From: UBA10133 sp964528565
GTDB lineage: Bacteria > Patescibacteriota > Microgenomatia > UBA1400 > MFAQ01
DNA: 40,559 bases
Direction: 5' to 3'
Assembly (NCBI GenBank): GCA_964528565.1
Contig: CAZGSP010000034.1
Location: 1 to 40,559, forward strand
Made by a program: the position numbers and the translations under genes. Shown here in pieces: positions 33,420-40,424 of this stretch. Position 1 is the first letter of the stretch; every line of letters starts with the position of its first letter. The notes below the pieces were generated by a model. The model was given only the letters and a program-made list of their open reading frames with translations, did not search any database and was not told the origin of the DNA.

Positions 33420-36339
33420 ACGGACAGGTCATGTCGGTTGGCCAGTTTAAAATGAAACGACCATTTGAAACACAGCCTCCCGTGACCATAGACCAGATGT
33501 TTATTATTCCACCATAAGTCACGTCGACCCCGTTGTTGTTACAGGTTCCGCCATAAGTGTAGGCGGTACCACAGAGATTGGATGAGTCGCACAGGTTTTT
33601 GAAATCGGTGGCACGGAATCTACTCAACCAAGCGTGCATGGGCTCAAAGAACCCAGGCACGTCGGAACATTTTTTCTCTTGAGCCATGTTCAAAAATACT
33701 TCGAGTTGGCCGACGATATCTTGGTATAAGTCAGAGAGATTGATACCAAAGTCCTGGGCGGTTTCTCCCAGATAGCAGTAGTTACTGGCGCCGGATTCCT
33801 CGAGCCACATGGTAAGGGCAAAAGCCGGATTGACGCCGGCCTTTTTTGCTTCACTCGCCACGTAGTTATAGCACTCTTCGGCCAGATTATTATCCGGACC
33901 CGCGCACGAGGTGGTCCAGGAGTCGGCAAGACCGATAAAGTGGGACTTGAATGTACCCAGGAATTTGGCATCCACGGCTGAGTCTTCGACGGCAGGACAC
34001 TCGTCCGACTCTTCTGGGGTGGGGGTTGGCAAGGGAATACAACGAGGAGAGTTTTGCATTTGTTTGGGGACCATCCAACAGTTTTGGAGAAGATGTATAG
34101 AATCTTGGGCCAAATTGTTAACTCGATTAATAGGTTCGGCCGGATTGAGAATTTCGGCGTTTCCGTTTGGGGCAGTAGCTGTATTACTTATATCGACGGT
34201 GCCACTTCGGTAAGAGACAAAGTTTCTGGCAATGGGTGCATCGATGCTCGCGTCGACGGTTTTGTCGACACCGTCAGGAAGGATCATTTTGTAAAAAGAG
34301 TATTGATCGTTGTTGACCACCGCTTCTTTAATATCGGCATGTATTGGATTGTTAAGAATGTTGAGGGTTTTCCCGTGTTTTATTCCTTCGACGGACCACT
34401 TGCGGCGACAGCACATACCGGTACCGGGGTCCTTGTACCTTCCCTCCCATTCGTTAATGGGACAAGAGTCATACACGGTGTGACAGCCGTTGTTGTCACA
34501 AACCTCTTTCTCTTCCGGAGGGTGACAAGAGGGATTGTAGTTCCAGGCAAGTTTGTCGCCGGCTATATGAATTATTTGGTGGTGGTCATCGGACCCTTCC
34601 AGGTATTGAGTAATATCTCCTATGTCGCCGGCGGCGGTTTTGGGGGCTATCAGGTGATAACTGACAGGGAGAGGACAGGCGACGTTGTAGTAACCGTCTC
34701 TGACCTTTTTATTTAAAAGGTCAACTTCATTATCGGTATAACCGACCTTCTTCAATTCATCGTCGGTAAATAAATTGTTTATCTTATTCCAAAGCCATCC
34801 AAACGGATTTGAAACGATGGCGACAGCCTCTTCTTCGATTCTTTCGCGGAAACCTTTTTGGGCCAGCTTCACTTCGGGAAGGCTCTGGGGAGTATTGCCA
34901 ATTCGATAATCGGAGATGCCGCTAGGGGAAGCATATTTGTCGATGATCCACTGGGGTTGAAGTGCCGGAAGCATACCGAATTTGGGAGAAAGAAGGCCTT
35001 GATAGATGGCTCCAACGTAAGGAACATTTTCCCGGGAGACATTGGTCAGATCCGGCTTGTTGCCGGTTTTTAGATAACGAGAGGCGTTGTATCCATCGAT
35101 AAGTCGGGACTGCCAGGGGTTTGTCTCATACAAAACCTCTTCGGTTTCATCTTTCTTTTTGACGATGTAGCTACGGGTACTATCAAAATCCAGAGGAACA
35201 AAGGCGGCATAGGCACCGTCGAGGTCTCCTTTAAAAGCATTTAGTGCAGTTTGGTAAACTTTAATGGCGGCTTCGGCCAGAGAACCCAGATCCATATCGG
35301 CAGCCATTTCACTTAGTTCTTTACCTAATGATTTTAGAGATCCGGTGGCCAGGGCATACTCCGGACAGACCGGATAATCGGTAAGACAACCAACGCGAAT
35401 AAATGGCCAGTGCCAGAAGAGAATGACTTGTTTGCTTAAGGCTTTGTATAGTTTTTTAAAATTGGTTTCATTTTCAAAACCGCTCCGGTTGGTATATTTG
35501 AAATTTATATTATCGATTTGATCTTTGTCGGCCATGTTGAGAATGAATGACCGGAGATTGGCTTGGTTGGAGGCCGGAAGCAGACGCCAATAGGTGCGGT
35601 AGGCTTCGCGGGTGGGGTGCCCCTTGTTGTCGGCATTGTTTTGGGGGTCGTATTTCTCCGAAAGATCCATGGGCCGACCGAAGAGAGACGTGTAGAGATA
35701 GTTTTGGGCGATAAAATCGGCGGAGTAACTGGCTTCCGTGTCCGGGCTGGGACCGTAGCTTCCGGTTTCGGCTTCGCGGACATCGGTGTAAACAAGCATG
35801 GCGACGGTACATTCCGGGTTGGTGCCTCCAGGGGCCGGGGGACCACCGGGACCGGAGTCACCCATACCACATTTGGTAAATGGTTGGTCGATGTCCGGAG
35901 TGAGAGAGTTAAGATATCTTTCGGTCGTGTAACGAGCAACCGGTTCATAGATACAGGTACGTTCATACTCGAAAATATCTACCTGAGTATTTTGGATATG
36001 ATTCCAGCAAGCACTGTTGGGGGGGAAGATGCCATTTTGCGATCCCAACTGCTTCCAGCAATCTTCGGGGACGTCGGGATCATCCCCAATAGGAGTGATG
36101 GGATCGTCGATAATCGATTTATCTACGCAGTGCTGATCGAGATCTTGAGGGTACTGGATACAGACCTCATTGGGAAGACACATGGTGTTGCCGCAAGCAA
36201 CGCCCACTGGTGGACCGGGATTGGGACCGGTGATTACGGGAGTGGTGCCGGGAATGACTTTTGGTCCGGCAAAAGAAGTTTTTGCTACCGCAAGAAACAA
36301 GGAAAACAGTAACAAAATAATTGAGAAAAGTTTCTTCAC
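33418..36339 (-). CDS. Large secreted Cys-rich T4SS-locus protein with lysozyme-like C-terminus
   Basis: 973 aa with a GTG start at 36339 and a clear signal peptide (about 1-24, ending SFA). The mature protein has many Cys, several in paired settings (GMCCRRKW, CDNNGCHTVYDSC, TYGGTCNNNG), as expected for a disulfide-bonded external protein. Residues about 820-930 resemble a lytic-transglycosylase/SLT-type helical domain: VASEAKKAGVNPAFALTMW, LEESGASN with candidate catalytic E847/E848, then DFGINLSDLYQ. The middle is unrecognised. Located between the pilins and VirB6, it may be a pilus-base or surface adhesin with wall-remodelling activity (inference). No membrane anchor is visible beyond the signal. 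Confidence 0.75.
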   Translation of the reverse strand: MKKLFSIILLLFSLFLAVAKTSFAGPKVIPGTTPVITGPNPGPPVGVACGNTMCLPNEVCIQYPQDLDQHCVDKSIIDDPITPIGDDPDVPEDCWKQLGSQNGIFPPNSACWNHIQNTQVDIFEYERTCIYEPVARYTTERYLNSLTPDIDQPFTKCGMGDSGPGGPPAPGGTNPECTVAMLVYTDVREAETGSYGPSPDTEASYSADFIAQNYLYTSLFGRPMDLSEKYDPQNNADNKGHPTREAYRTYWRLLPASNQANLRSFILNMADKDQIDNINFKYTNRSGFENETNFKKLYKALSKQVILFWHWPFIRVGCLTDYPVCPEYALATGSLKSLGKELSEMAADMDLGSLAEAAIKVYQTALNAFKGDLDGAYAAFVPLDFDSTRSYIVKKKDETEEVLYETNPWQSRLIDGYNASRYLKTGNKPDLTNVSRENVPYVGAIYQGLLSPKFGMLPALQPQWIIDKYASPSGISDYRIGNTPQSLPEVKLAQKGFRERIEEEAVAIVSNPFGWLWNKINNLFTDDELKKVGYTDNEVDLLNKKVRDGYYNVACPLPVSYHLIAPKTAAGDIGDITQYLEGSDDHHQIIHIAGDKLAWNYNPSCHPPEEKEVCDNNGCHTVYDSCPINEWEGRYKDPGTGMCCRRKWSVEGIKHGKTLNILNNPIHADIKEAVVNNDQYSFYKMILPDGVDKTVDASIDAPIARNFVSYRSGTVDISNTATAPNGNAEILNPAEPINRVNNLAQDSIHLLQNCWMVPKQMQNSPRCIPLPTPTPEESDECPAVEDSAVDAKFLGTFKSHFIGLADSWTTSCAGPDNNLAEECYNYVASEAKKAGVNPAFALTMWLEESGASNYCYLGETAQDFGINLSDLYQDIVGQLEVFLNMAQEKKCSDVPGFFEPMHAWLSRFRATDFKNLCDSSNLCGTAYTYGGTCNNNGVDVTYGGIINIWSMVTGGCVSNGRFILNWPTDMTCP

Positions 36340-36346
36340 TAAAATA

Positions 36347-36352
36347 ATTATA
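36347..36352 (-). promoter_or_regulatory. -10-like TATAAT 7 nt before GTG start
   Basis: Perfect TATAAT on the minus strand ending 7 nt before the GTG at 36339, which supports a GTG start. Confidence 0.5.
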
Positions 36353-36372
36353 CTTGGTATCGGGGTGAGAGT

Positions 36373-36729
36373 TTAGAGTCCAAATTGGGTAACTTTGGCT
36401 CCCGTAAAGTTTTCAATAAGTACCAATACCAACCAGACGACCGCGAGAAGAATGAGACCAATAATGGCCCAGGTAAACATAGACCAAGCGCTGGCAATAG
36501 CTTTCGGTTCGGCTCCCGCCGTAACGAGACGAATGCCGGCCAGGATGAGCATGCCGACGGCGACGAGAGCCAGAAGTGCCGGAAGGGGAGAAAGAATATT
36601 TTCCAGTAGACATCTAATGCCCATAATGGAAGCGACATCAGTGGCGTTGACATCGCCAGCGTTTTGACCGACGCATTCTCCGGTCCATTTGCCGGCGGCG
36701 TATGCTTGGGAGACGAGTTGAAAGGACAT
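36373..36729 (-). CDS. VirB2/TrbC-like pilin paralogue 7 (divergent)
   Basis: 118 aa. The short leader ends in SQAYAA, like the pilins upstream. Two hydrophobic helices (about 48-68 and 84-108) are joined by a polar loop in which TAGAEPKAIASA stands where the other paralogues have SGGDKGK. It has an extra Cys-containing external segment (C19, C40). Probably a diverged pilin or minor pilus subunit. It is separated from the other pilins by a terminator and has its own -10 element. Confidence 0.75.
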   Translation of the reverse strand: MSFQLVSQAYAAGKWTGECVGQNAGDVNATDVASIMGIRCLLENILSPLPALLALVAVGMLILAGIRLVTAGAEPKAIASAWSMFTWAIIGLILLAVVWLVLVLIENFTGAKVTQFGL

Positions 36730-36735
36730 AGGGTA

Positions 36736-36741
36736 ATTATA
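36736..36741 (-). promoter_or_regulatory. -10-like TATAAT 6 nt before pilin paralogue 7
   Basis: Perfect TATAAT on the minus strand, 6 nt before the ATG at 36729; it allows separate expression from the upstream array. Confidence 0.5.
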
Positions 36742-36749
36742 TATTAAAC

Positions 36750-36775
36750 AAAAACCCGCCTTTCGACGGATTTTT
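36750..36775 (-). terminator. Intrinsic terminator between pilin paralogues 6 and 7
   Basis: On the minus strand AAAAATCCG pairs with CGGGTTTTT (one U-G pair) around an 8-nt loop, followed by GTTTAAT. Stem 36750-36758 / 36767-36775. It would partly stop transcripts from the pilin array. Confidence 0.65.
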
Positions 36776-36795
36776 GTTTTTCTAATACCAAATAC

Positions 36796-37137
36796 TTAGT
36801 AGGGTTTGGGGATGTTGATATTGCCTTCGAAGACATCGACACCGAAGAAGTAGGCGATGAGTTTCATGAGAGCCCAAGAGGCGGCGACGATGGCGAGACC
36901 GACAACGGCGGCAGTGATGCGATTCCGGGCGTTTTCGGTTTTGCCTTTATCTCCACCGGAGGTGAGCCACTCGACACCACCCATAACCAGGAAGGCGAAG
37001 GTAAGAATGCCGGCGACGATGAAAGCCAGGGAAATAATTCTACTGATAAGAACACCGATGTCGGTGATCTTCATACCGGTTGGCTGGGGAACACCAATGG
37101 ATCCGGCGGCGGCAAGAGCTTGGGGAATTAGGGACAT
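36796..37137 (-). CDS. VirB2/TrbC-like pilin paralogue 6
   Basis: 113 aa. Short leader ending in QALAAA, then two helices (about 30-53 and 72-93) around the loop MGGVEWLTSGGDKGKTENA. This layout (two hydrophobic helices with a basic cytosolic loop) is that of VirB2/TraA pilins. The mature form would be the subunit of the pilus. It has its own upstream promoter and a terminator behind it, so it can be made at a level different from the other copies. Confidence 0.82.
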   Translation of the reverse strand: MSLIPQALAAAGSIGVPQPTGMKITDIGVLISRIISLAFIVAGILTFAFLVMGGVEWLTSGGDKGKTENARNRITAAVVGLAIVAASWALMKLIAYFFGVDVFEGNINIPKPY

Positions 37138-37182
37138 ATTTTTTGTTTTTTAATAATTGTTTATTCTACCTACTAGTTTAGT

Positions 37183-37208
37183 ATTATACCCGTTTTTGTG
37201 TTTGTCAA
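37183..37208 (-). promoter_or_regulatory. Promoter for pilin paralogue 6
   Basis: Minus-strand TTGACA (37203-37208) and TATAAT (37183-37188) are 14 bp apart, shorter than ideal; AATACT at 17 bp is an alternative -10. The leader would be about 40 nt, AT-rich and without an SD. Confidence 0.5.
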
Positions 37209-37564
37209 TTACCGAGAGGGTTTTCGGTACACAGAGCGTCTAAGTTAATGCCAAAAAACTCAAGGACGATCATGTAGACAGCATAACTGGCAGCGACAAT
37301 AGCCAGACCGATGAGGGCGGCGGAGATCATCTTTTGAGAGGACTCGACTTTCCCCTTGTCTCCACCGGAGGTAAGCCATTGCAGTCCGCCCATGACGAGA
37401 AAGACAAAGAAGGCGATACCGGAAATAATAAATACGGCGCTCACTCCGTTACTGACCAGGTGGCCAATACAGGTATAGCCAAAGAAGTTATTTTTGGTGG
37501 CTTCTTCGCCGATGGGTAAAACGATGTCGGCGGCGTATGCTTGGGAGATAAGTTTATTGATCAT
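37205..37564 (-). CDS. VirB2/TrbC-like pilin paralogue 5
   Basis: 119 aa. Leader ends in SQAYAA (about residue 12), nearly the same as in paralogue 7. Two helices surround the loop GGLQWLTSGGDKGKVESS. Two Cys residues, one in the first external segment (YTCIGH) and one near the C-terminus (ALCTEN), could form a disulfide outside the cell. Its ATG overlaps the stop of paralogue 4 by 4 bp (ATGA), implying coupled translation. Confidence 0.82.
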   Translation of the reverse strand: MINKLISQAYAADIVLPIGEEATKNNFFGYTCIGHLVSNGVSAVFIISGIAFFVFLVMGGLQWLTSGGDKGKVESSQKMISAALIGLAIVAASYAVYMIVLEFFGINLDALCTENPLGN

Positions 37565-37911
37565 AAAGCGCTGGGAAACACGGGCTTGAGGATGTTAATT
37601 TTGAAGACCGACTGGATAAATAGAGTGGCGGCATAAGAGCCGACCAAGATGAGGAGTCCGATGAGCGAACCGGTGATTTTTTTTGAAGCGTCTTCGGTCT
37701 TACTTTTGTCTCCACCGGAGGTAAGGTATTCAACTCCTCCCCAGACAAGGTAAATGATAAAGGCCATACCGCCTACGGTAACGACGGTTTTCCAGAGAGT
37801 GGCGATATAAAATGCCAGGCCACCTCCCGGATCCTGGGGAATATTGGGGGAGAGGGCTTTGTTTACAATTTCGTTGACGGCAAAGACCGGACGGATGAGC
37901 TGAATGGCCAT
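37561..37911 (-). CDS. VirB2/TrbC-like pilin paralogue 4
   Basis: 116 aa. Leader ends in PVFAV; two helices around GGVEYLTSGGDKSKTEDAS, with Ser for Gly in the loop motif. A Pro/Gly-rich external segment (NIPQDPGGG) precedes helix 1. It overlaps the next paralogue by 4 bp and is 5 bp from the previous one, in one operon. Confidence 0.82.
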   Translation of the reverse strand: MAIQLIRPVFAVNEIVNKALSPNIPQDPGGGLAFYIATLWKTVVTVGGMAFIIYLVWGGVEYLTSGGDKSKTEDASKKITGSLIGLLILVGSYAATLFIQSVFKINILKPVFPSAL

Positions 37912-37916
37912 AATAT

Positions 37917-38291
37917 TTAAGGGGTTAGTTTTAGAGTGGTAAATGGATTAAGAATGTCTATACCGAGGACGGCACCGACGATGCCGATAATAAAATAGGA
38001 GGCGACGATAGCGACAAGGCCAATGGCGGCTTGGGTCATGGATGTTTGAGCCTCAGAAACTTTTCCCTTGTCTCCACCCGCGGTGATCCATTTGAGACCA
38101 CCCATGGTGAAATAGATGACGAAAGCCAGACTGCCGACCACGGTGATGGTGGTGATGAGGCTTGACAGAAGAGTTCCCAGACCGGACTGGACATCACCGC
38201 TGACGCCTGTTTGAAAAGGACCCACTCCACCGACTTCGGGACCCAATTCAATATCTGTGGCGGCCAGAGCAGAGGTAATAAATTTGAACAT
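37917..38291 (-). CDS. VirB2/TrbC-like pilin paralogue 3
   Basis: 124 aa. Leader ends in TSALAA (about residue 11); a Gly/Val-rich external segment of about 30 residues; two helices around GGLKWITAGGDKGKVSEAQ. Spacing to the neighbouring paralogues is 3 and 5 bp. No SD before the ATG. Confidence 0.82.
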   Translation of the reverse strand: MFKFITSALAATDIELGPEVGGVGPFQTGVSGDVQSGLGTLLSSLITTITVVGSLAFVIYFTMGGLKWITAGGDKGKVSEAQTSMTQAAIGLVAIVASYFIIGIVGAVLGIDILNPFTTLKLTP

Positions 38292-38294
38292 GAT

Positions 38295-38663
38295 TTAAAT
38301 AGATTTTAATTTGGGCGCCAAAATAGCGTTAAATTCTCCAAAAAGGATCTTGCTGATGAGAGCAATAATGAGGAAACTGGCGGCGATGATGACGAGACCG
38401 ACAAGACTCATGGTGATTTTGTTTTGGGCTTCGGTGAGTTTGCCTTTGTCTCCACCGGAGGAAATATAGGCGAGTCCTCCCGTAAGGAGCTGCCACAGCG
38501 CAAAAAGTCCGGCTATGACGACAATGAACCTGACAAGGGCAGAAATGACTTCGGTGGTTTGGATGGTTTCTTTCGGAATGCCGGCGGGGAGGTCTATATT
38601 GCCGATCACGGTACTACCGACTGCGTGGGCGCTTTTGATAAACAATGAAAAAATGTTGATCAT
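38295..38663 (-). CDS. VirB2/TrbC-like pilin paralogue 2
   Basis: 122 aa. The leader is a little longer (about 15 residues, ending KSAHA). Two helices surround the loop GGLAYISSGGDKGKLTEAQ. The first helix carries a Trp-Gln-Leu pattern before the loop, and the C-terminus is basic (APKLKSI). Same operon, 4 bp behind paralogue 1. Confidence 0.82.
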   Translation of the reverse strand: MINIFSLFIKSAHAVGSTVIGNIDLPAGIPKETIQTTEVISALVRFIVVIAGLFALWQLLTGGLAYISSGGDKGKLTEAQNKITMSLVGLVIIAASFLIIALISKILFGEFNAILAPKLKSI

Positions 38664-38667
38664 GGTA

Positions 38668-38982
38668 TTAAAAGAATTTAAAACCGAAGACGGAGCCGAT
38701 AATCCTGGTGATCAAGAAAGCAAGGACTACCAGAACCAACCCCAGTATTCCATAGTTTAGCATGTTCTGGGACTGTTCGATTTTACCCTTGTCTCCGCTG
38801 GCGGAGATGTAACTAAAACCGGCCAGAATGATGACAATAAAGGCCATAATGCCGGAAATAATAAGAATGTTGGAAATAAGGGGGTTGATCAGGTTGGAAA
38901 GCTTGGCTCCACTACCACCCAGAGCTTTTCCCGGTGAATAAAGCTCCTCCAGCGCTACAGCCAGGACCGGTTTGATAATCAT
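38668..38982 (-). CDS. VirB2/TrbC-like pilin paralogue 1 (first gene of the array)
   Basis: 104 aa, the shortest copy. The leader is MIIKPVLAVA; two helices surround AGFSYISASGDKGKIEQSQ, with Ala-Ser replacing Ser-Gly. It opens the pilin operon, with a TAAAAT 6 nt before its ATG, divergent from the polyprenyl synthase gene. Confidence 0.8.
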   Translation of the reverse strand: MIIKPVLAVALEELYSPGKALGGSGAKLSNLINPLISNILIISGIMAFIVIILAGFSYISASGDKGKIEQSQNMLNYGILGLVLVVLAFLITRIIGSVFGFKFF

Positions 38983-38988
38983 AGAATT

Positions 38989-39003
38989 ATTTTACAGTAA
39001 AAT
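38989..39003. promoter_or_regulatory. Face-to-back divergent -10 elements, pilin operon and polyprenyl synthase
   Basis: Minus-strand TAAAAT (38989-38994) ends 6 nt before the pilin ATG at 38982. Plus-strand TAAAAT (38998-39003) ends 7 nt before the ATG at 39011. The two hexamers lie 3 bp apart within a 28-bp gap between start codons, so the two polymerases would compete. Confidence 0.5.
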
Positions 39004-39010
39004 CAGAGAC

Positions 39011-40093
39011 ATGGATACAAACAAGCTTGGATCTTGGGCAAAGAAAAAACTGACCGATCTGGCAATGGAGGCAGATTCCAGGCTGGAGAAGTATTGGAAC
39101 GAGGAGATTGAAAGCGGTTTCGGATTTAATGATACTCAAAAGGAACTGGTCCGGAAAATACTATTGCACGCCAAAGAGCATAACCTCCGGTCGGCAAAAA
39201 GGGTGAGGGCCGGCTTCGTGTGTTTCGGCTATCGACTGGGAGGAGAAATAATAGACGATCGGGTTTGGAAGGCGGCGGAAGGAGTGGAGCTGGTTCACAC
39301 TGCCCTGCTGATGCACGATGATTTTATGGATAGAGATTTGGTGAGAAGAGGAGGACCCACCACTCAAGTTTTTTTTGGTAAGGATGACGACCATTACGGA
39401 GATACCATGGCAGTTAATTGCGGAGACGCTGTCTTGTGTCTAGGGTTTGAGAGATTGTTAAGGTCCGGTGCCGATGGAGAAATCGTCACAAAAATGATGG
39501 GACAGATGCTTCGTAGCATCACCAATACAGCCTTTGGACAAGCTTACGATGTGAGTTTACCAAGATTGGGAGAGTTGACGGAAGAAAAAGTCGTAAATCT
39601 GCACAGGGCCAAAACAGCGATTTATACTTTTGAGAATCCACTACTCATCGGGGGGACGATGGCCGGTTTGCCGGAAGAGGTGATGGACTCTTTGCGTAAA
39701 TATTCGGTGGCCGGAGGAGTGGCCTTTCAGTTGCAGGATGATATCTTGGGAGTGTTTGGGAAGGAGGAAAAGACGGGAAAGTCGGCCAACTCGGACTTGT
39801 TGCAGGGAAAAGTAACTTTACTGGTGGTAAAAACTTTGGAAATGGGGACGGAGGAACAGAGACAAAGTTTGATGAGGGTTTGGGGGAAACAGAAAGCGGA
39901 TAAACAAGCCATCAGCGAAGCAAAAGAGGCGATCCTTGATAGCGGAGCATATCAATACTCGACGGAGGCGGCTAAGAATTATGCCGAGAAGGCGACAGAA
40001 ACGGCGGCCGGACTACGGGGAAGGGGTCTGAACAGTGAAGCGATAGATTACTTGGAGGGAATTGCACGATATATGGTGGAGAGGGAAATGTGA
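39011..40093 (+). CDS. Polyprenyl (geranylgeranyl-type) diphosphate synthase
   Basis: 360 aa from the ATG at 39011; a longer start at 38972 would run through the promoter and the divergent pilin gene. Trans-prenyltransferase (IspA/GGPPS family): first Asp-rich motif HDDFMDRDLVRRGGPT, second QLQDDILGVFG, plus GDAVLCLGFE and KTAIYTFENPLLIGG. It condenses isopentenyl diphosphate onto an allylic diphosphate using Mg2+. Chain length cannot be read safely. Together with uppS nearby it points to supply of lipid carriers or membrane isoprenoids. Confidence 0.93.
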   Translation: MDTNKLGSWAKKKLTDLAMEADSRLEKYWNEEIESGFGFNDTQKELVRKILLHAKEHNLRSAKRVRAGFVCFGYRLGGEIIDDRVWKAAEGVELVHTALLMHDDFMDRDLVRRGGPTTQVFFGKDDDHYGDTMAVNCGDAVLCLGFERLLRSGADGEIVTKMMGQMLRSITNTAFGQAYDVSLPRLGELTEEKVVNLHRAKTAIYTFENPLLIGGTMAGLPEEVMDSLRKYSVAGGVAFQLQDDILGVFGKEEKTGKSANSDLLQGKVTLLVVKTLEMGTEEQRQSLMRVWGKQKADKQAISEAKEAILDSGAYQYSTEAAKNYAEKATETAAGLRGRGLNSEAIDYLEGIARYMVEREM

Positions 40094-40130
40094 GAGTGTT
40101 TGGGAGAAAGAGGGTCTTAGTATTTAGTTT

Positions 40131-40424
40131 ATGGAAATACCAAGACACTGGCGGGAACAACCAACAAGGATGAGGTTTGAAGGAAAAGAAAAAGTATTGA
40201 AGGGGTCGGAGATAAGTGTTTATAAATATCCAGGAGGATCGATACCGTTAGTGGGAGACTATACACAGATCCGTCATAACTTTGAAAGAAAAGGATTTAC
40301 CCAAGATGCGACCGATGAGATTCTATTTCGTCTTTGGGGTGGAATCCCCGCCGAAGCGGCGATCTCTGTGGGAGAAGTCGTTGATAGCTTCTACCAGCTT
40401 GTCGGGAGTGAAGTCGGGAAATAG
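40131..40424 (+). CDS. Small hypothetical protein overlapping uppS antisense
   Basis: 97 aa. The opening MEIPRHWREQPTRMRFEGK resembles the start of small archaeal/CPR zinc-ribbon OB-fold proteins, but the Cys residues of the ribbon are absent. Its last 100 bp overlap the 3' end of uppS on the other strand, which weakens the case; only about the first 64 codons lie in DNA not used by another gene. It is retained because the gap upstream of it holds nothing else and the N-terminus looks coding. Confidence 0.4.
   Translation: MEIPRHWREQPTRMRFEGKEKVLKGSEISVYKYPGGSIPLVGDYTQIRHNFERKGFTQDATDEILFRLWGGIPAEAAISVGEVVDSFYQLVGSEVGK

Noticed and set aside
33911..36312. Long plus-strand ORFs (100-249 aa) under the 973-aa gene
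   Set aside because: Gly/Val-rich shadow translations with no recognisable domains; the minus-strand frame has a signal peptide and conserved Cys pattern.
19528..38982. Integrative conjugative element
   Set aside because: No integrase, relaxase, coupling protein or flanking direct repeats were found in the window, so the T4SS appears to be a resident locus.
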